A DNA stretch of 30,260 nt from Chara braunii (taxonomy: Eukaryota; Streptophyta; Charophyceae; Charales; Characeae), in assembly GCA_003427395.1 (NCBI GenBank), contig BFEA01000001.1, forward strand, positions 3,575,614 through 3,605,873, read 5' to 3'. Under the pieces are notes generated by a model. The model was not told the DNA's origin and did not search any database. It saw only the letters and a program-made list of their open reading frames with translations. The stretch's first letter is position 1, and each line of letters begins with the position of its first letter. A program made the position numbers and the translations under genes. Shown here piece after piece: positions 9,782 to 19,066 of this stretch.

Positions 9782-9930
9782 TTTTTTTTTTTTTTTTTTT
9801 TTCAAAACAACCCGATCGTCTGCTAGGGGTGCTGATAAGAGCAGACACCACTAGCATCGTCGGGGAGGCTCCATCTATTGGTGGGGAGCAGCACCTGCTG
9901 GAAATCGGGTCCAGCGTCCCTGTATAATAC
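9782..9930 (-). mobile_element. 5'-truncated LINE tail with poly-A, minus strand
   Basis: The 21-base T-run at 9782-9802 is a poly-A tail on the minus strand. The preceding minus-strand sequence contains TTGTATTATACAGGGACGC and then TCCAGCAGGTGCTGCTCCCC, ending with an AATAGATGGAGCC-type motif. The same order of motifs ends with poly-A at 17486-17572, so both are 3' ends of one LINE family. No target duplication was found. It lies in the dynein intron. Confidence 0.7.
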
Positions 9931-10398
9931 AATGTGAGAAACAAAGGTAGTGTAAGCATGGTTTGTTAGTATGCATGAGGGACTGGGAAGTGAATGTCCC
10001 GGCGCTTTATCAGATGTTTGGTAATGGAGTATTCAGTGAGCCATCACTTATGATGTTGTTATCCTGAGCTGTTGAGAGACACTTACTGTTTATGGAAAGA
10101 TGTTAACTAGTAGCACACAAAAAACAAGTTAAAAACCAAAGGGCATATCCCCCCCCCTCTCTCCTCCCAGCCCTCACCCCCACCACCTGAAAACAAATGT
10201 CAAAAAGGGCATTCAGACAAAGGATCAGGGAAAAGTTAATGGTTCCTTTCAGATTTAGTTACTCAAAAGAGGAGAGCCAAACGAAGAAAGGTTAATGGTT
10301 CCTTTTTCTATCTTTTTTCAGCCAACGTTTTTTTTAAATGATAAATTATGATTTATTGAAAAAAACAGATCTGGAAATGTCCTATACATAGTTAACAT
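9931..10398. other. Unassigned DNA, probable dynein intron or flank
   Basis: Mixed composition with short A- and C-rich runs. A 14-base block GGTTAATGGTTCCT-like repeat occurs near 10235 and 10290. No gene was recognised. Confidence 0.4.
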
Positions 10399-10410
10399 AG
10401 AGAAAGAATC

Positions 10411-10778
10411 AAGCGGCCTAGCTCAGTTGGTAAGGCTCGCAAGTGGCATTCAGTAGGTCTTGGGTTCAATCCCCATTGGCCTCATGTACCTTCCTGGGCA
10501 TGCTTGGCACCTGCCACCTAGAGATAGACCACTGGATCCCCCAATCGGCATTGAGCAGAGACTGCTGATGTTTGTAGGGGAGGGGACCGGAGGGCAGGCG
10601 CAGGGATTGGTCCTTTGGCATGGTCCCTGATGCTACCGGCTGTCCCCTGGCTGCTATCGCCCACCTGCAGGTCAGGCGCAGCCTCCGCATGTTCCTCGTT
10701 TGAGGCATTGTGGACTCAGGATGGCTGCTACGGGGAACCGAGGAATACTATAAGTAGTAGTAGTGTAAGGTGGAACTA
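10411..10778 (+). mobile_element. tRNA-headed SINE
   Basis: The head has pol III box A (TAGCTCAGTTGG) and box B (GGGTTCAATCC) at tRNA-like spacing, with partly paired acceptor ends GCGGCC and TGGCC. It misses one base of a true tRNA and the anticodon arm is degraded, so it is not a working tRNA. A non-tRNA body of about 290 bases follows, ending in a simple (TAG)n tail. Flanks are near-identical: AGAGAAAGAATC at 10399-10410 and AGAGAAGAATC at 10779-10789, a plausible target duplication with a one-base indel. Confidence 0.75.
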
Positions 10779-10789
10779 AGAGAAGAATC

Positions 10790-11375
10790 TACGTTAGTTT
10801 TGAAGAAGGAAAAAAGAACATAGAGAAAGAGATTTCGAGAGAGATGGCTGAAAAGTCCTCATCGGATTGGCGCTCAGGCAATGGGGGATCGCGCCGCAGG
10901 GATGGTAGCGCACCGGTCCTGCTTGCCAGAACTTGCTGTTGGCATAGCTGGAGCGGCGGTGCTGTAATGATCGTGTGGGGGCGATGGGTGGCGCTGCCTC
11001 CAAAGGGGAGGGCTAATCCCATAGCTATGGCTGGTCTCGGCTGATACATAAGCTGACATGTGTCAGGAATCCCGTCTGCCTGTTGATGAATGGCCCGTGT
11101 GGCATGTGGGGTCAAGGCGAAGGGGCAGGATCTGGGTGCCTGCAACATATCTTTTGTTAAAATATGGAGCCGGTCAGGGCACAATGCCCTCATTGATACG
11201 GAACCTGGATGGGGTCTCTGTATGCAGCAGATGGACGTTTTGCGAAGAAGCTCTGCGGCTTAGTGGGTGTCGGCTTCTCGGCATCTTCTCCAGCGCGGTA
11301 GCAACCTCGCCTATCGACATCTGCCTTTTGCAGCGGTTTTATCACTAGGTTGAGACGTGTGATGCACACTTACAG
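10790..11375. other. Unassigned DNA
   Basis: Several short overlapping open frames on both strands without recognisable domains. Nothing can be assigned. Confidence 0.4.
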
Positions 11376-11699
11376 CTGCTGTGTACACCACATTTCAGAG
11401 TACCTTATCAAGGATCAAAGAAGCATGGGAGGGGTTGAAAAAGAAGATTAAGTCCATTGACGAGCAAAAAGACATACCAATAAATGCGAAACAACTTAAT
11501 CGCAGAACTGACAGACAATCAACTAGTCTGGAAAAAACTCTGGAAAAACTGGATACAAGAAGAACGATCCTGTAATTATCAAGCACTTTCATACTTCTAA
11601 GTCCCGGTCTCGGCCACCCCGCCCTCCATCCTCCTACCCACACTGTAGACCTCTGAACATAACCTGACCTCAAACAAATGGCAGCCAGAAGCTCCATGC

Positions 11700-11804
11700 C
11701 CTCCCACCCAATCTTTTTTTTTTGTTTTTTTTTTTGATGAACCAATTGAGGTACCGGGGCCATTTACCCGGTTTCAACTTTGAGAGTATCCTCCCACCCA
11801 ATCT
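11700..11804 (-). mobile_element. 75-bp micro-retroposon with perfect 15-bp target duplication
   Basis: CCTCCCACCCAATCT occurs at 11700-11714 and again at 11790-11804. Between them lie an interrupted T-run (11712-11735, one G) and about 54 bases of unique sequence. On the minus strand this is a short 3' end followed by poly-A, so it is a strongly 5'-truncated LINE- or SINE-derived insertion. Confidence 0.85.
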
Positions 11805-12180
11805 GTGTCCTGTATGCCAAGAAAGGGCCAGGCTGGGATCAGCAACTACAGTAGTAGATAGAGGGTAGGATGACTGTTTCCTGTAAGCCAGGGAAAGGAC
11901 CGCAATCCAGGGATCTGTAGCTAGACCAGCAAAGTGATCAAACAAAGAGCACGTCGGTTGAAAACAGGTCCATAAATCCTGAGGGTCAGCGAGAAAAGGA
12001 AAAAGGGGGAGAAGCATCAAGGGCCAAGGGATTGTGGATAGGAGGAAACCCCACAGCAAAAACAGCAGAAACAACTCAAACACCAAGCGGGCAATGATGG
12101 CTCAGGCGCAGAAAGAGGGTATGGGTGATACAGGCAGATAGGAATGCAGGATCTGGTATCTAAGGGCACTGCAGACTTAC
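11805..12180. other. LINE 3' UTR or unassigned DNA
   Basis: No coding signal. It lies between the micro-retroposon and the LINE tail repeats and may be 3' UTR of the same LINE. Confidence 0.35.
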
Positions 12181-12318
12181 AAGGGACACTAGACCAGGTT
12201 TCAGCAGGTGCAGTTTCGCAAGGGATGCTGGACCCGGTTTCCAGGAGGTGCAGTCTAGCAAGGGACGCTTGACCCTGTTCCCAGCAGGTGCAGCTCCGCA
12301 CGAATAGATCAGAGCAAT
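12181..12318 (+). repeat. Three tandem copies of the LINE tail motif
   Basis: Units begin AAGGGACACT (12181), AAGGGATGCT (12220) and AAGGGACGCT (12260); each continues to a CAGCAGGTGCAG-like block. The last unit extends to CGAATAGATC, matching the tail at 17486-17572. Confidence 0.75.
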
Positions 12319-12727
12319 CCACCCAGCGAGGCATCAATCCCAAGCGTTCTCTCACCAGTGCCATACCCCCGTTCATGAACGAGGGTCTGTGAATGTGGTC
12401 CGGTCACATGTTGACCCGTGAATGCGCGTCTGTGGCCGCGTGAATGGGTTGCGGGAAGGCTGGCATAGACTCTTGCTCTCTTCGATAATTTCAGTGCCTT
12501 CACACATATTTGTTGTCTCTATGGCTTTCTGTGTGTGGTTCTTCTCTTTCACTTGCAGATGGTTCCATATGTCCTTGGTTTGCCTTTTCATGTGCAAAGC
12601 CTAATCACTCGTCCATCTCATGCCATCCCATTGTCGCCCGCCCTCATGCTTGCATGCCTATCCCATCTACCTATTGATCAATCAATCGATCTTTTTTCTT
12701 TTTCTAAGTTTCTTTCTTTTTTTTTAC
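12319..12727. other. Unassigned DNA
   Basis: No recognisable gene or RNA. The right end is T-rich with short ATCA words leading into the microsatellite. Confidence 0.4.
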
Positions 12728-12902
12728 AATCAATCAATCAGTCAAGCGAGCAAGCAAGCAAGCACGATAGCAAGCAAGGTATGCAGGTATGCAGGTAGGT
12801 AGGTAGGTAGGTAGGTAGGTAGGTAGGTAGGTAGGTAGGAAAGTAGGTAGGTAGGTAGGTAGGTAGGTAGGTTAATCAATCAATCAATCAATCAATCAAT
12901 GG
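12728..12902. repeat. Compound microsatellite: ATCA, AGCA, GTAG, AATC
   Basis: Successive tetranucleotide arrays: ATCA/AGCA-type words to 12780, (GTAG)n at about 12792-12871 with one interruption near 12840, and (AATC)n at 12873-12900. Confidence 0.9.
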
Positions 12903-13572
12903 ACCTTTTTCTTCCTGTCATCCTCCTCCCGCCATCCCCCCCCCCCCAAAAAAAAAATAAAAAAAATTCAACTGGGGTTGGAGGGGGTCCAATTTTGTTT
13001 TTTCTTCGCTTTCAAAATCACATGGCTGTAGGTGCAATAACCCATGCCATATGTCTCGTGGAAAGACTGAGGGCCAACTTGGCCGCCCTCCGCCCAGGCC
13101 GAAACGGGGGTAAAAAGGACCTCACACGAGGACTCAGGGCCTGGACATGTGACAGTTGACTTCAGTCAACTGTCGTGACCCCAACAGTCAAAGTCCAAAA
13201 GTACCTAGCCCAGGCCGCTGGTCAAGCACACACACTTGTTTGTGTGCAGGTACCCAGACAGCATCAGGTCCAAGGGAGAAGTCTGCAACTGTACAATCCG
13301 GGCCCTCAGCTGTGAGTCAATCTGGACGACTGTCGGAAAAGCACCCAAGGCCAGACAGCCTCGACAATTGTTACTTAAGGCTGGCCTCGAGTGAGTCAAG
13401 CATTCAGTCTTGCTATGCTGCTTTGACGCTGGCTTGACTTTGAGTAGACGCTGGCATTATGCTGGCTCGGCGCTGGCTAGACGCTGGCTGTGCACTGGTG
13501 ATGCGGACGCCGGCACGAGATGGAGGCATCATGCTGTCGCTTTCTACATTGTGCGCCAGGCTTACTGAGGTG
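12903..13572. other. Unassigned DNA with short inverted repeats
   Basis: Contains a perfect hairpin at 13151-13174 and GCTGGC-rich imperfect repeats at 13425-13520. No coding region is supported. Confidence 0.45.
13151..13174. repeat. Perfect 10-bp stem, 4-nt loop hairpin
   Basis: Arms GACAGTTGAC and GTCAACTGTC around the loop TTCA, with no mismatch. Confidence 0.85.
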
Positions 13573-13745
13573 GCATGCTGATGTGGCGCAACCTCTGGTC
13601 TACATTGCATGCTGATGTGGTGCTTCCTCTGGTCTACATTGCATGCTGATGCGGTGCTACCTCTGGTCTACAGTGCATACTGATGTGGCGCTGCCTCTGG
13701 TTTACAGTGCATGCTGATGTGGCGCTGCCACTGGTCTTCATTGAT
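13573..13745. repeat. 34-bp minisatellite, five units
   Basis: Units starting GCATGCTGATG or a close variant lie at 13573, 13607, 13641, 13675 and 13709, spaced exactly 34 bp. Each continues into a CTCTGGTCTACA-like block. Variation is only at single bases, so spread was by recent tandem duplication. Confidence 0.9.
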
Positions 13746-14627
13746 GATGTGGCATATGCCAACTGTCTCGATTGCTGACGTGGCATTGTCCATGCTGTTT
13801 ACATGAGGTGACTGGTTGCAATGAGTAGGAAGATTTTGTGGATGAAGGAGATGGGGTACTCACCTGAAGTTGGCGTCGTCACTGGAATCTGCTATGTCTT
13901 CATGGTCTTCATGAGATAAAGTGCCACGTGGCACTATTGTGTGTGATCAGGTTTACTATATTTGTTATCATCCACTAGTTGTTGATGTGGAGAGGGAAGG
14001 AGCCCGGAGAAGGATAGGGGTCTGAAGGGATTTATTGGGTGATCTTTCATCTTCTCTTCTGTCTGTTCCCCCTCCACTCTCTTCTTGTAATGGTGATGAG
14101 ATACTGTTTGAGATATCACTTCACGATTTGGAGACTCTGATGCAGATAACGAGACTACTGATGTTTGACGACTCCTGAGTATCTGCCAGACTGGGTTCAT
14201 TACATAGGGGCCTCTTGCACCTTCCCAAGCCACCTTTCGCGGTCGGGGGGAGGAGGCGGAAGGCCCCGAAAAGCCCGTGAACCACCATTTGGCACACATT
14301 GAACATGCTGGTCATTGTCCATGGGGTTGACACTGTCTCTCACCACCCCCGGGATAGAGGACTACTTTTGAGATGTTCAAGAAAAAAAAAAAGATGAGAA
14401 TATTTCTGTCATTTTCTTTGCTACAGTGCTGTTTTGGCGCCTGATCAACAGATAGATGCTGGCTCTGTGAAAGTTGTTGAGTAAGTAGAGTAGATTGCTT
14501 GACGCTGCGTGTGGATTGTTTGCCGTGGTGAGTACTGGCAGTTGGGGGAGCATTGTTCTGTGAAGGCATCATCATGGTGGGCGGTGAGCGTCCTTGTGAG
14601 GAGCGATAGCGGAAATTACTTCAGTTC
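13746..14627. other. Unassigned DNA left of the gypsy element
   Basis: Contains a 16-bp perfect palindrome at 13920-13935. No open frame has a recognisable domain. The last bases, GTTC at 14624-14627, repeat at 25741-25744 on the other side of the gypsy element. Confidence 0.45.
13920..13935. repeat. 16-bp perfect palindrome centred on CACGTG
   Basis: AGTGCCACGTGGCACT is fully self-complementary and contains a G-box-like CACGTG core. A plant bZIP/bHLH site could look like this, but there is no gene nearby to connect it to. Confidence 0.6.
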
Positions 14628-14650
14628 TGCAATCAGACTTGTCTCAATTT
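14628..14650 (-). repeat. Distal end of the split 3' LTR
   Basis: These 23 bases, beginning TGCAATCAGACTTGTCTC, match the low-coordinate end of the 5' LTR at 24731. They are cut off from the rest of the 3' LTR by the 3.04-kb insertion. Confidence 0.85.
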
Positions 14651-15083
14651 GATCACTAGCAAAGTCACGGCGCCGGCGCTGCGCTACCGGGGAGCAGCAC
14701 CGGCGCCAAGTGGGCTATGGAGGAACGCGGGACGCGGTAGCGTACCAGCGCGTGTGCGTTGGCGACCTAGCGTGTTGACACGCGCTGGGCGCGTACGTTG
14801 GAGAGCTGATGGGCGTGCGGTGGTGCGCGAACACGTAAATGCTGGTGAGGGACGATGGTGTGAAAGCGACGCATTTTACACACGCGCGGAGAGCCAAAGG
14901 TGCCTGTCCAAACCGCGTCACGGGCTGACGTGGATTTGGGCACGGTTTGGGGGAGAGAGGGTTGTGACATCTGTCACCTGAACCTTTCTGCCCTATGTGA
15001 CTGCCGCATGAAGTAATCCATAGCCGAAGTCTCAAAACGAGGCTGTAGGGCTCGCGCGATGGGGCATTAGTCAGCATCGGTGG

Positions 15084-15629
15084 ATGAAAGTGGAGCTAAC
15101 CCTGGGTGACCGAAGTGTGGAGGGGGCATGCAAGTATTCGATCGTCAGCAGCGGGCAGTTCTTCCGGGAGATTGTAATCAAAGAAGCAGTTCTTCAAGGG
15201 GTCTTCTTCAAGATCATCTTCATTGACGGCCCTGATCTTCTTCAGAGTGTTTTATGTCCCTGTTTTTTGCTATGCTTTGCAGGTTCGTTATCAAGATTAT
15301 CAAGACTACCAAGATTGAGTACCAGATCATCATTTTCATCTTCTTCAGGGTCGGCAGCGTCGTCTTCACCGCTGTGGCCATCTCAGTCAACAGTGTCACG
15401 TCATCACCTGTCTCGCCTCTCGTCTCATGATGCCTCCCCCCTCTTTTCCACTGATTCCCGTACTCGACTTCAACCCTTTTTTCTTTTTTTCTCCTTTCCT
15501 GCTTCTCTTTTCTTTTCTCCCCATCAATCTTTAATCAGTGCACTTCGTTTTCTTGCAAGGCTTCACTCGTCATTCCTAAGGGGGAGGGATGAAGAGGGGC
15601 TCAATGGAGAACGACAAGATGAAATGTGA
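15084..15629 (+). other. 181-codon open frame of unknown meaning
   Basis: The frame begins MKVELTLGDRSVEGACKYS, has a hydrophobic stretch with Cys residues near residues 58-68 (LCPCFLLCF), then a Ser-rich half. No domain is recognised. The Ser/Phe-rich C-terminal half comes from CT-rich DNA, so this may well be a chance frame. It sits inside the polyadenylated insertion. Confidence 0.2.
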
Positions 15630-16109
15630 TTAGTAAGAAGGATGGGAGGAGGGGGAGAACCGGAAAAGGGAGAAAAAGGAAAGGGATAAGTAGTTAGGGT
15701 AGTGGGAAAACCAGTGGAAGGGAGGAGGGTGGGAGAAGAGGGTGTGGGAGTGTCTACTCCATCTTACCTTTCTCATTATAAATCATCTTCAGCAAAATAG
15801 AAATTAATTATTCCTACTAATTATCCTTTGCGCAGTGCGCCATCATCCGCAGAGTAGGCTTCTGCTTNCTCTAAATTCTAAACTATCATTAGGGCATTNG
15901 TGCCAGTTTTCGAATATAGAACATCCTAATCAGTACCCCCGCTAAATCTTCCGTATTGTTGTTCTGACATTATCATAATCATCTGCAAATATTCACTATT
16001 TCGTAGTCTAGATTAATATCATCTAAAATCACCATCATTATCTTCATCATCAGCTTTGGTCTCCCTGGCTTTCCCTCGCTGGTTTATGGTTCAATTCAGT
16101 TGTGATGGT

Positions 16110-16880
16110 AGGTGGTTTAAGGTGGGGAGAGCTCTACTTCGCAAAGGCAGCACAAGGAGGGAGGTGCTCGCCCTATAAGGAGTAAGGGCAGATTCGGAGA
16201 CTGTTCCAATCTGGGGCTGGGAGGGATGAAAGGGGTCGCATCACCTTCTAAGTGGTGGCAGATTAGGGCAGAGGCAGATAGGGGTGTACCATTAGGGGGA
16301 ATTGGTTGCCTTGAGGGTAGTAAGGAACGATGAGGTGTCATGCCCTTGTTGGGGCTGAAATGAACTGCCTGTTTTCAGTGCAGTTCTGCTCAGCGGAGGC
16401 AGCAGAGGGGTGAAGGGGAGGTAGGGGGGGGAAAGAGATGGGGAGGAGAGGGGAATCTCAACCCTAATCAACATTATCATCAACATCATTATCTGCTTTT
16501 TCACTGGTCTTTTCATTATTGTCCTTTTCCGACTTATTTCTCCTCTAAGTCGCTATTCATTGAATACAGGCGAGATGGCAAGCGGGTCGTATGGAGGGAA
16601 CTGATCTCTATAGGAGCATCACAAGGTGGGAGGTGATTGCTCTGTAAGGAGTAAAGGTTGAACGTGGGATGTACTAACCTGGAGCTGGATAACATCTAGC
16701 GGTGGCAGATTAGAACAGAGGAAAGATCGGAGCATACTTTTGGGGGAATGGTATGCGTCGAGGTAAGCAGGGTTGCAAGTGGGTCTGCCCCTAGTTGGGG
16801 CTGAAGAGGACTGCTCCTCATCCGGGTGGTTCATTCAGCGAAGGCAACAAGGGGCGGAAAGGGACAGGCAAAAGGAGAGG
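16110..16880. repeat. Diverged tandem duplication, period about 469 bp
   Basis: The blocks around 16151 and 16620 align over about 270 bases: CACAAGG(A/T)GGGAGGTG, then TAAGGAGTAA, GGTGGCAGATTAG, TTGGGGCTGAA and CAGCG(A/G)AGGCA in the same order. Identity is imperfect and there are small indels, so it is an old duplication. Confidence 0.7.
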
Positions 16881-17389
16881 AAGAAGTAATCTCCATCATC
16901 CAATCTTCATCATCAGAAGTTTTTTTCTGTTTAGGATTTTACTGGAATCAGATCCTGGAATGCTAGGTGTGATTATTGAATTAGCAGTTTCTTGAATGTG
17001 CTGTGTTTTTGTAATTGCCCAGGTTGAGTTGATGCCAGAATGACGCTGGCCAGTGCTGGGGCTTGCCCTGTAACCTGCATGAGTAGGAGTTTGAGGCCTT
17101 GTAGAGAGATCTGGGGATTGCTGAGGGAGGAAGGCGATTCAGTAACTTGACTGACGGCTACAATTAGGACCAACAAGGGTCGGAGCTGGGGTGGGTAGCG
17201 CTGCCCTGTAACTCAGCTAGATTGAGGGCGTGAGACCGGGTAGAGGCTTGATTGGTACATGGCACAGCTTTGTTTAAGGGATGCTGAATTGATACGTTCA
17301 CCTGAATTTAGGGATAGGATTGAAATTGAATCCTGAGTAGAATGACCTTCTGGCTAATCTTCCTAGTTTATAATCCAGTGGCGTATAGC

Positions 17390-17470
17390 CTTTTGAATCA
17401 TCCTGAATCTTCCTGAATCATCCGGAATCATCTGGAATCATCTGGAATCATCCTCAAATCATCCTGAACC
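17390..17470. repeat. 10-bp minisatellite (GAATCATCCT)
   Basis: About seven imperfect copies of GAATCATCCT in a row within the 3' part of the polyadenylated insertion. Confidence 0.8.
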
Positions 17471-17485
17471 ATTATTAAGCATTGT

Positions 17486-17572
17486 ATTCTTATTATAAGG
17501 GACGCTGGGCCCGGTTCCCAGCACGTGCTGCTCCCCACGAATAGATCGGAGCCTTTGAAAAAAAAAAAAAAA
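17486..17572 (+). repeat. LINE 3' tail and start of poly-A
   Basis: Contains TTGTATTCTTATTATAAGGG, GACGCTGGGCCCGGTTCCC, then CACGAATAGATCGGAGCC and a 15-base A-run up to the gap. It matches the reverse-strand tail at 9782-9930. Confidence 0.8.
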
Positions 17573-17610
17573 NNNNNNNNNNNNNNNNNNNNNNNNNNNN
17601 NNNNNNNNNN
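17573..17610. other. Assembly gap (38 N) in a poly-A/poly-T region
   Basis: A-run before the gap, 35 T after it, then AATT, a short A-run, TTTG and about 32 A. The change from A to T across the gap means that an inverted poly-A insertion or a mis-join is hidden here. Confidence 0.9.
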
Positions 17611-17649
<39 letters not shown>

Positions 17650-17690
17650 AAAAAAAAAATTTGAAAAAAAAAAAAAAAAAAAAAAAAAAA

Positions 17691-18648
17691 AGACTTGTCT
17701 CAATTTCACTTCCAACATGCATACATGTAGGTGTCGACGGCAAAACAACTTCGTCAACGCAGAATCAGCAACAAGCTTGCGATGGCGCACTGCGCCCACA
17801 CAGAAAACTCAGAAATATGGCCTTCGGCAAGGAACCCAGCTTAAGTCCACTTGTCACATCTACCGGCTATGGCCGCTGAACGCTAGTCCGAATTCCCGTC
17901 CGAACACTGTATTCACCATCAGACACACTCTCACTCACACATGCACGTACTAGGATCTACCCTGAATGTCCACGCTTCTACACACACACACTCTGCACTT
18001 CTATCTGTTGACGTCAGCAACCTGGCGACTATGGTGGCCGTCGTCTTCCTCCTCTAGCGGCTATGGCCGCTGCCTTCCTCTCTAGCCCTCTTCGTCGTCA
18101 GGCTCCTGCAGACCTCTGATGCACAAGTCGCACAAGTCGCACAAGCAGCACTACCAGATGGCTCGCAGGCAAATGAATGGCTTGGCGCTGCCTCTTTATT
18201 TATACTGTTTCGTCGGTGGTTTGGCGTGCCTCTGGTCCCAGGCCCAAGGAGTGTACAGCTCACCTGATACTTGCTGACTGGACAAGGTGGACTGGGACTT
18301 AGACTGGGACTGCTGACTACAGTAGGACTAGACTCCACATTGCTAACTCAGCTACGAACGACTGACTCCTACAACTCCGAAGAGTCAAGTAGCAACTTCT
18401 AGAAAGTCCTAGGCCAGACTACTGACTGACCCTTAGAACCGCTAAGCCTACAGTCTACGGTTCAAGTCCACGCGACCCAACTAAGCACACAAAACACAAA
18501 CGTACGTTTTCAGGGACAGGTCGCGGGTTCAAGGCACACAGGGGTGTCGGGAGGGGCATCGGGTAATCTGTACAAGGGTACGGGATAGGTCTAGGGATCG
18601 AGCCCTGGGATCTGCAATTGTCCTGTGAACTGGGTGAAGACCCTTTCA
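17691..18648 (-). repeat. 3' LTR of the gypsy element, main part
   Basis: Aligns throughout with 24731-25740. By eye the first 245 bases differ at roughly 8% of positions. It holds the uninterrupted site ACTACTGACTGACC near 18409-18422 where the 5' LTR has a poly-T insertion. On the plus strand it includes a T-arm-like GGTTCAAGTCC near 18460 without a complete tRNA. Confidence 0.9.
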
Positions 18649-18661
18649 CTCCCGCTGTCCT
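18649..18661 (-). other. Putative polypurine tract
   Basis: On the minus strand AGGACAGCGGGAG directly precedes the 3' LTR start TGAAAGGG. It is imperfectly purine-rich (one C-containing interruption), as expected for a plus-strand primer in a decayed element. Confidence 0.55.
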
Positions 18662-18674
18662 AAATTTGAGGTCC

Positions 18675-19066
18675 TCCGAGAACTTTCTAGTCTAAGGCAG
18701 GACCTTTACCTTTCCTTGCCCTTTCATAAGCATGAACTATGTCGGGAGCGGTTTCTAGAAGCTCATTTCTTGTGAACCATCTGTCGTCCTCAGGTTCTTG
18801 GTAAGCAAATCTGACTTTGTATTGCTTCTAGGGACAACCTCGACCTCCAGTTCTGAAGACATCTTCCTCTAGTATTCGGTGTCATATCTGCCATCCATAT
18901 CGGGTGGTATCATCTACCTGCGCCATGGAAACTCTTGACTGATGATACAACGCAGCAACTTCGATGCGTGCAAGACCGGATACGTGTGGAGGTGTGGTGG
19001 AATCTCTATTGTGTAAGATGGTCCGTCCTCTCCACCCTTGACTTCTAGAACAAGCCACGGTCCTCT
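18675..19066 (-). pseudogene. Integrase C-terminus and chromodomain-like tail, broken
   Basis: After the integrase core the minus strand continues with VDDTTRYGW, a TGA, HRILEEDVFRTGG, a TAG, and YKVRFAYQEPEDDRWFTRNE, followed by LLETAPDIVHAYERARKGKG and a final TAG just before the purine tract. The segment YKVRFAYQEPEDDRW followed by a helix resembles the C-terminal chromodomain that chromoviral integrases use to target heterochromatin. Two in-frame stops inactivate it. The assignment rests on pattern and position only. Confidence 0.6.

Larger units (their letters stand above)
11376..12330 (+). mobile_element. LINE 3' end: ORF2 C-terminal stub and 3' UTR
   Basis: At about 11490-11580 a plus frame reads ELTDNQLVWKKLWKNWIQEE, resembling the ORF2 C-terminus of the LINE near 3950 (NRLIWKKW). 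No RT or endonuclease domain is present, so this is a 5'-truncated or eroded copy. The presumed 3' UTR runs to the tail motif AAGGGACGC...CAGCAGGTGCAG..., which here is repeated three times (12181, 12220 and 12260; period about 40 bp) and ends with CACGAATAGATCAGAGC at about 12300. A later micro-retroposon interrupts it at 11715-11789. Linking the ORF stub and the tail into one element is inference. Confidence 0.6.
14651..17690 (+). mobile_element. 3.04-kb polyadenylated insertion inside the 3' LTR
   Basis: The sequence AGACTTGTCTCAATTT lies at 14635-14650 and again at 17691-17706, directly after a poly-A run, giving a 16-bp target duplication. The right end carries the LINE tail seen elsewhere in the window (17486-17572) and then poly-A. 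This is the mark of target-primed reverse transcription. The body shows no RT or endonuclease frame, so it is probably a non-autonomous or strongly eroded LINE-family copy. It includes a 469-bp diverged duplication, a 10-bp minisatellite and an assembly gap. Confidence 0.8.

Noticed and set aside
9617-9805. Extension of the dynein frame upstream through a poly-Lys stretch
   Set aside because: The poly-Lys is translation of the reversed T-run, and the conserved dynein sequence starts exactly after an AG acceptor at 9616. The upstream part is intron.
18440-18500. Functional tRNA from the GGTTCAAGTCC T-arm in both LTRs
   Set aside because: No matching D-arm or 5' acceptor strand is found and the other LTR copy (near 25550) has lost T-loop bases. 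At most a 3' tRNA relic.
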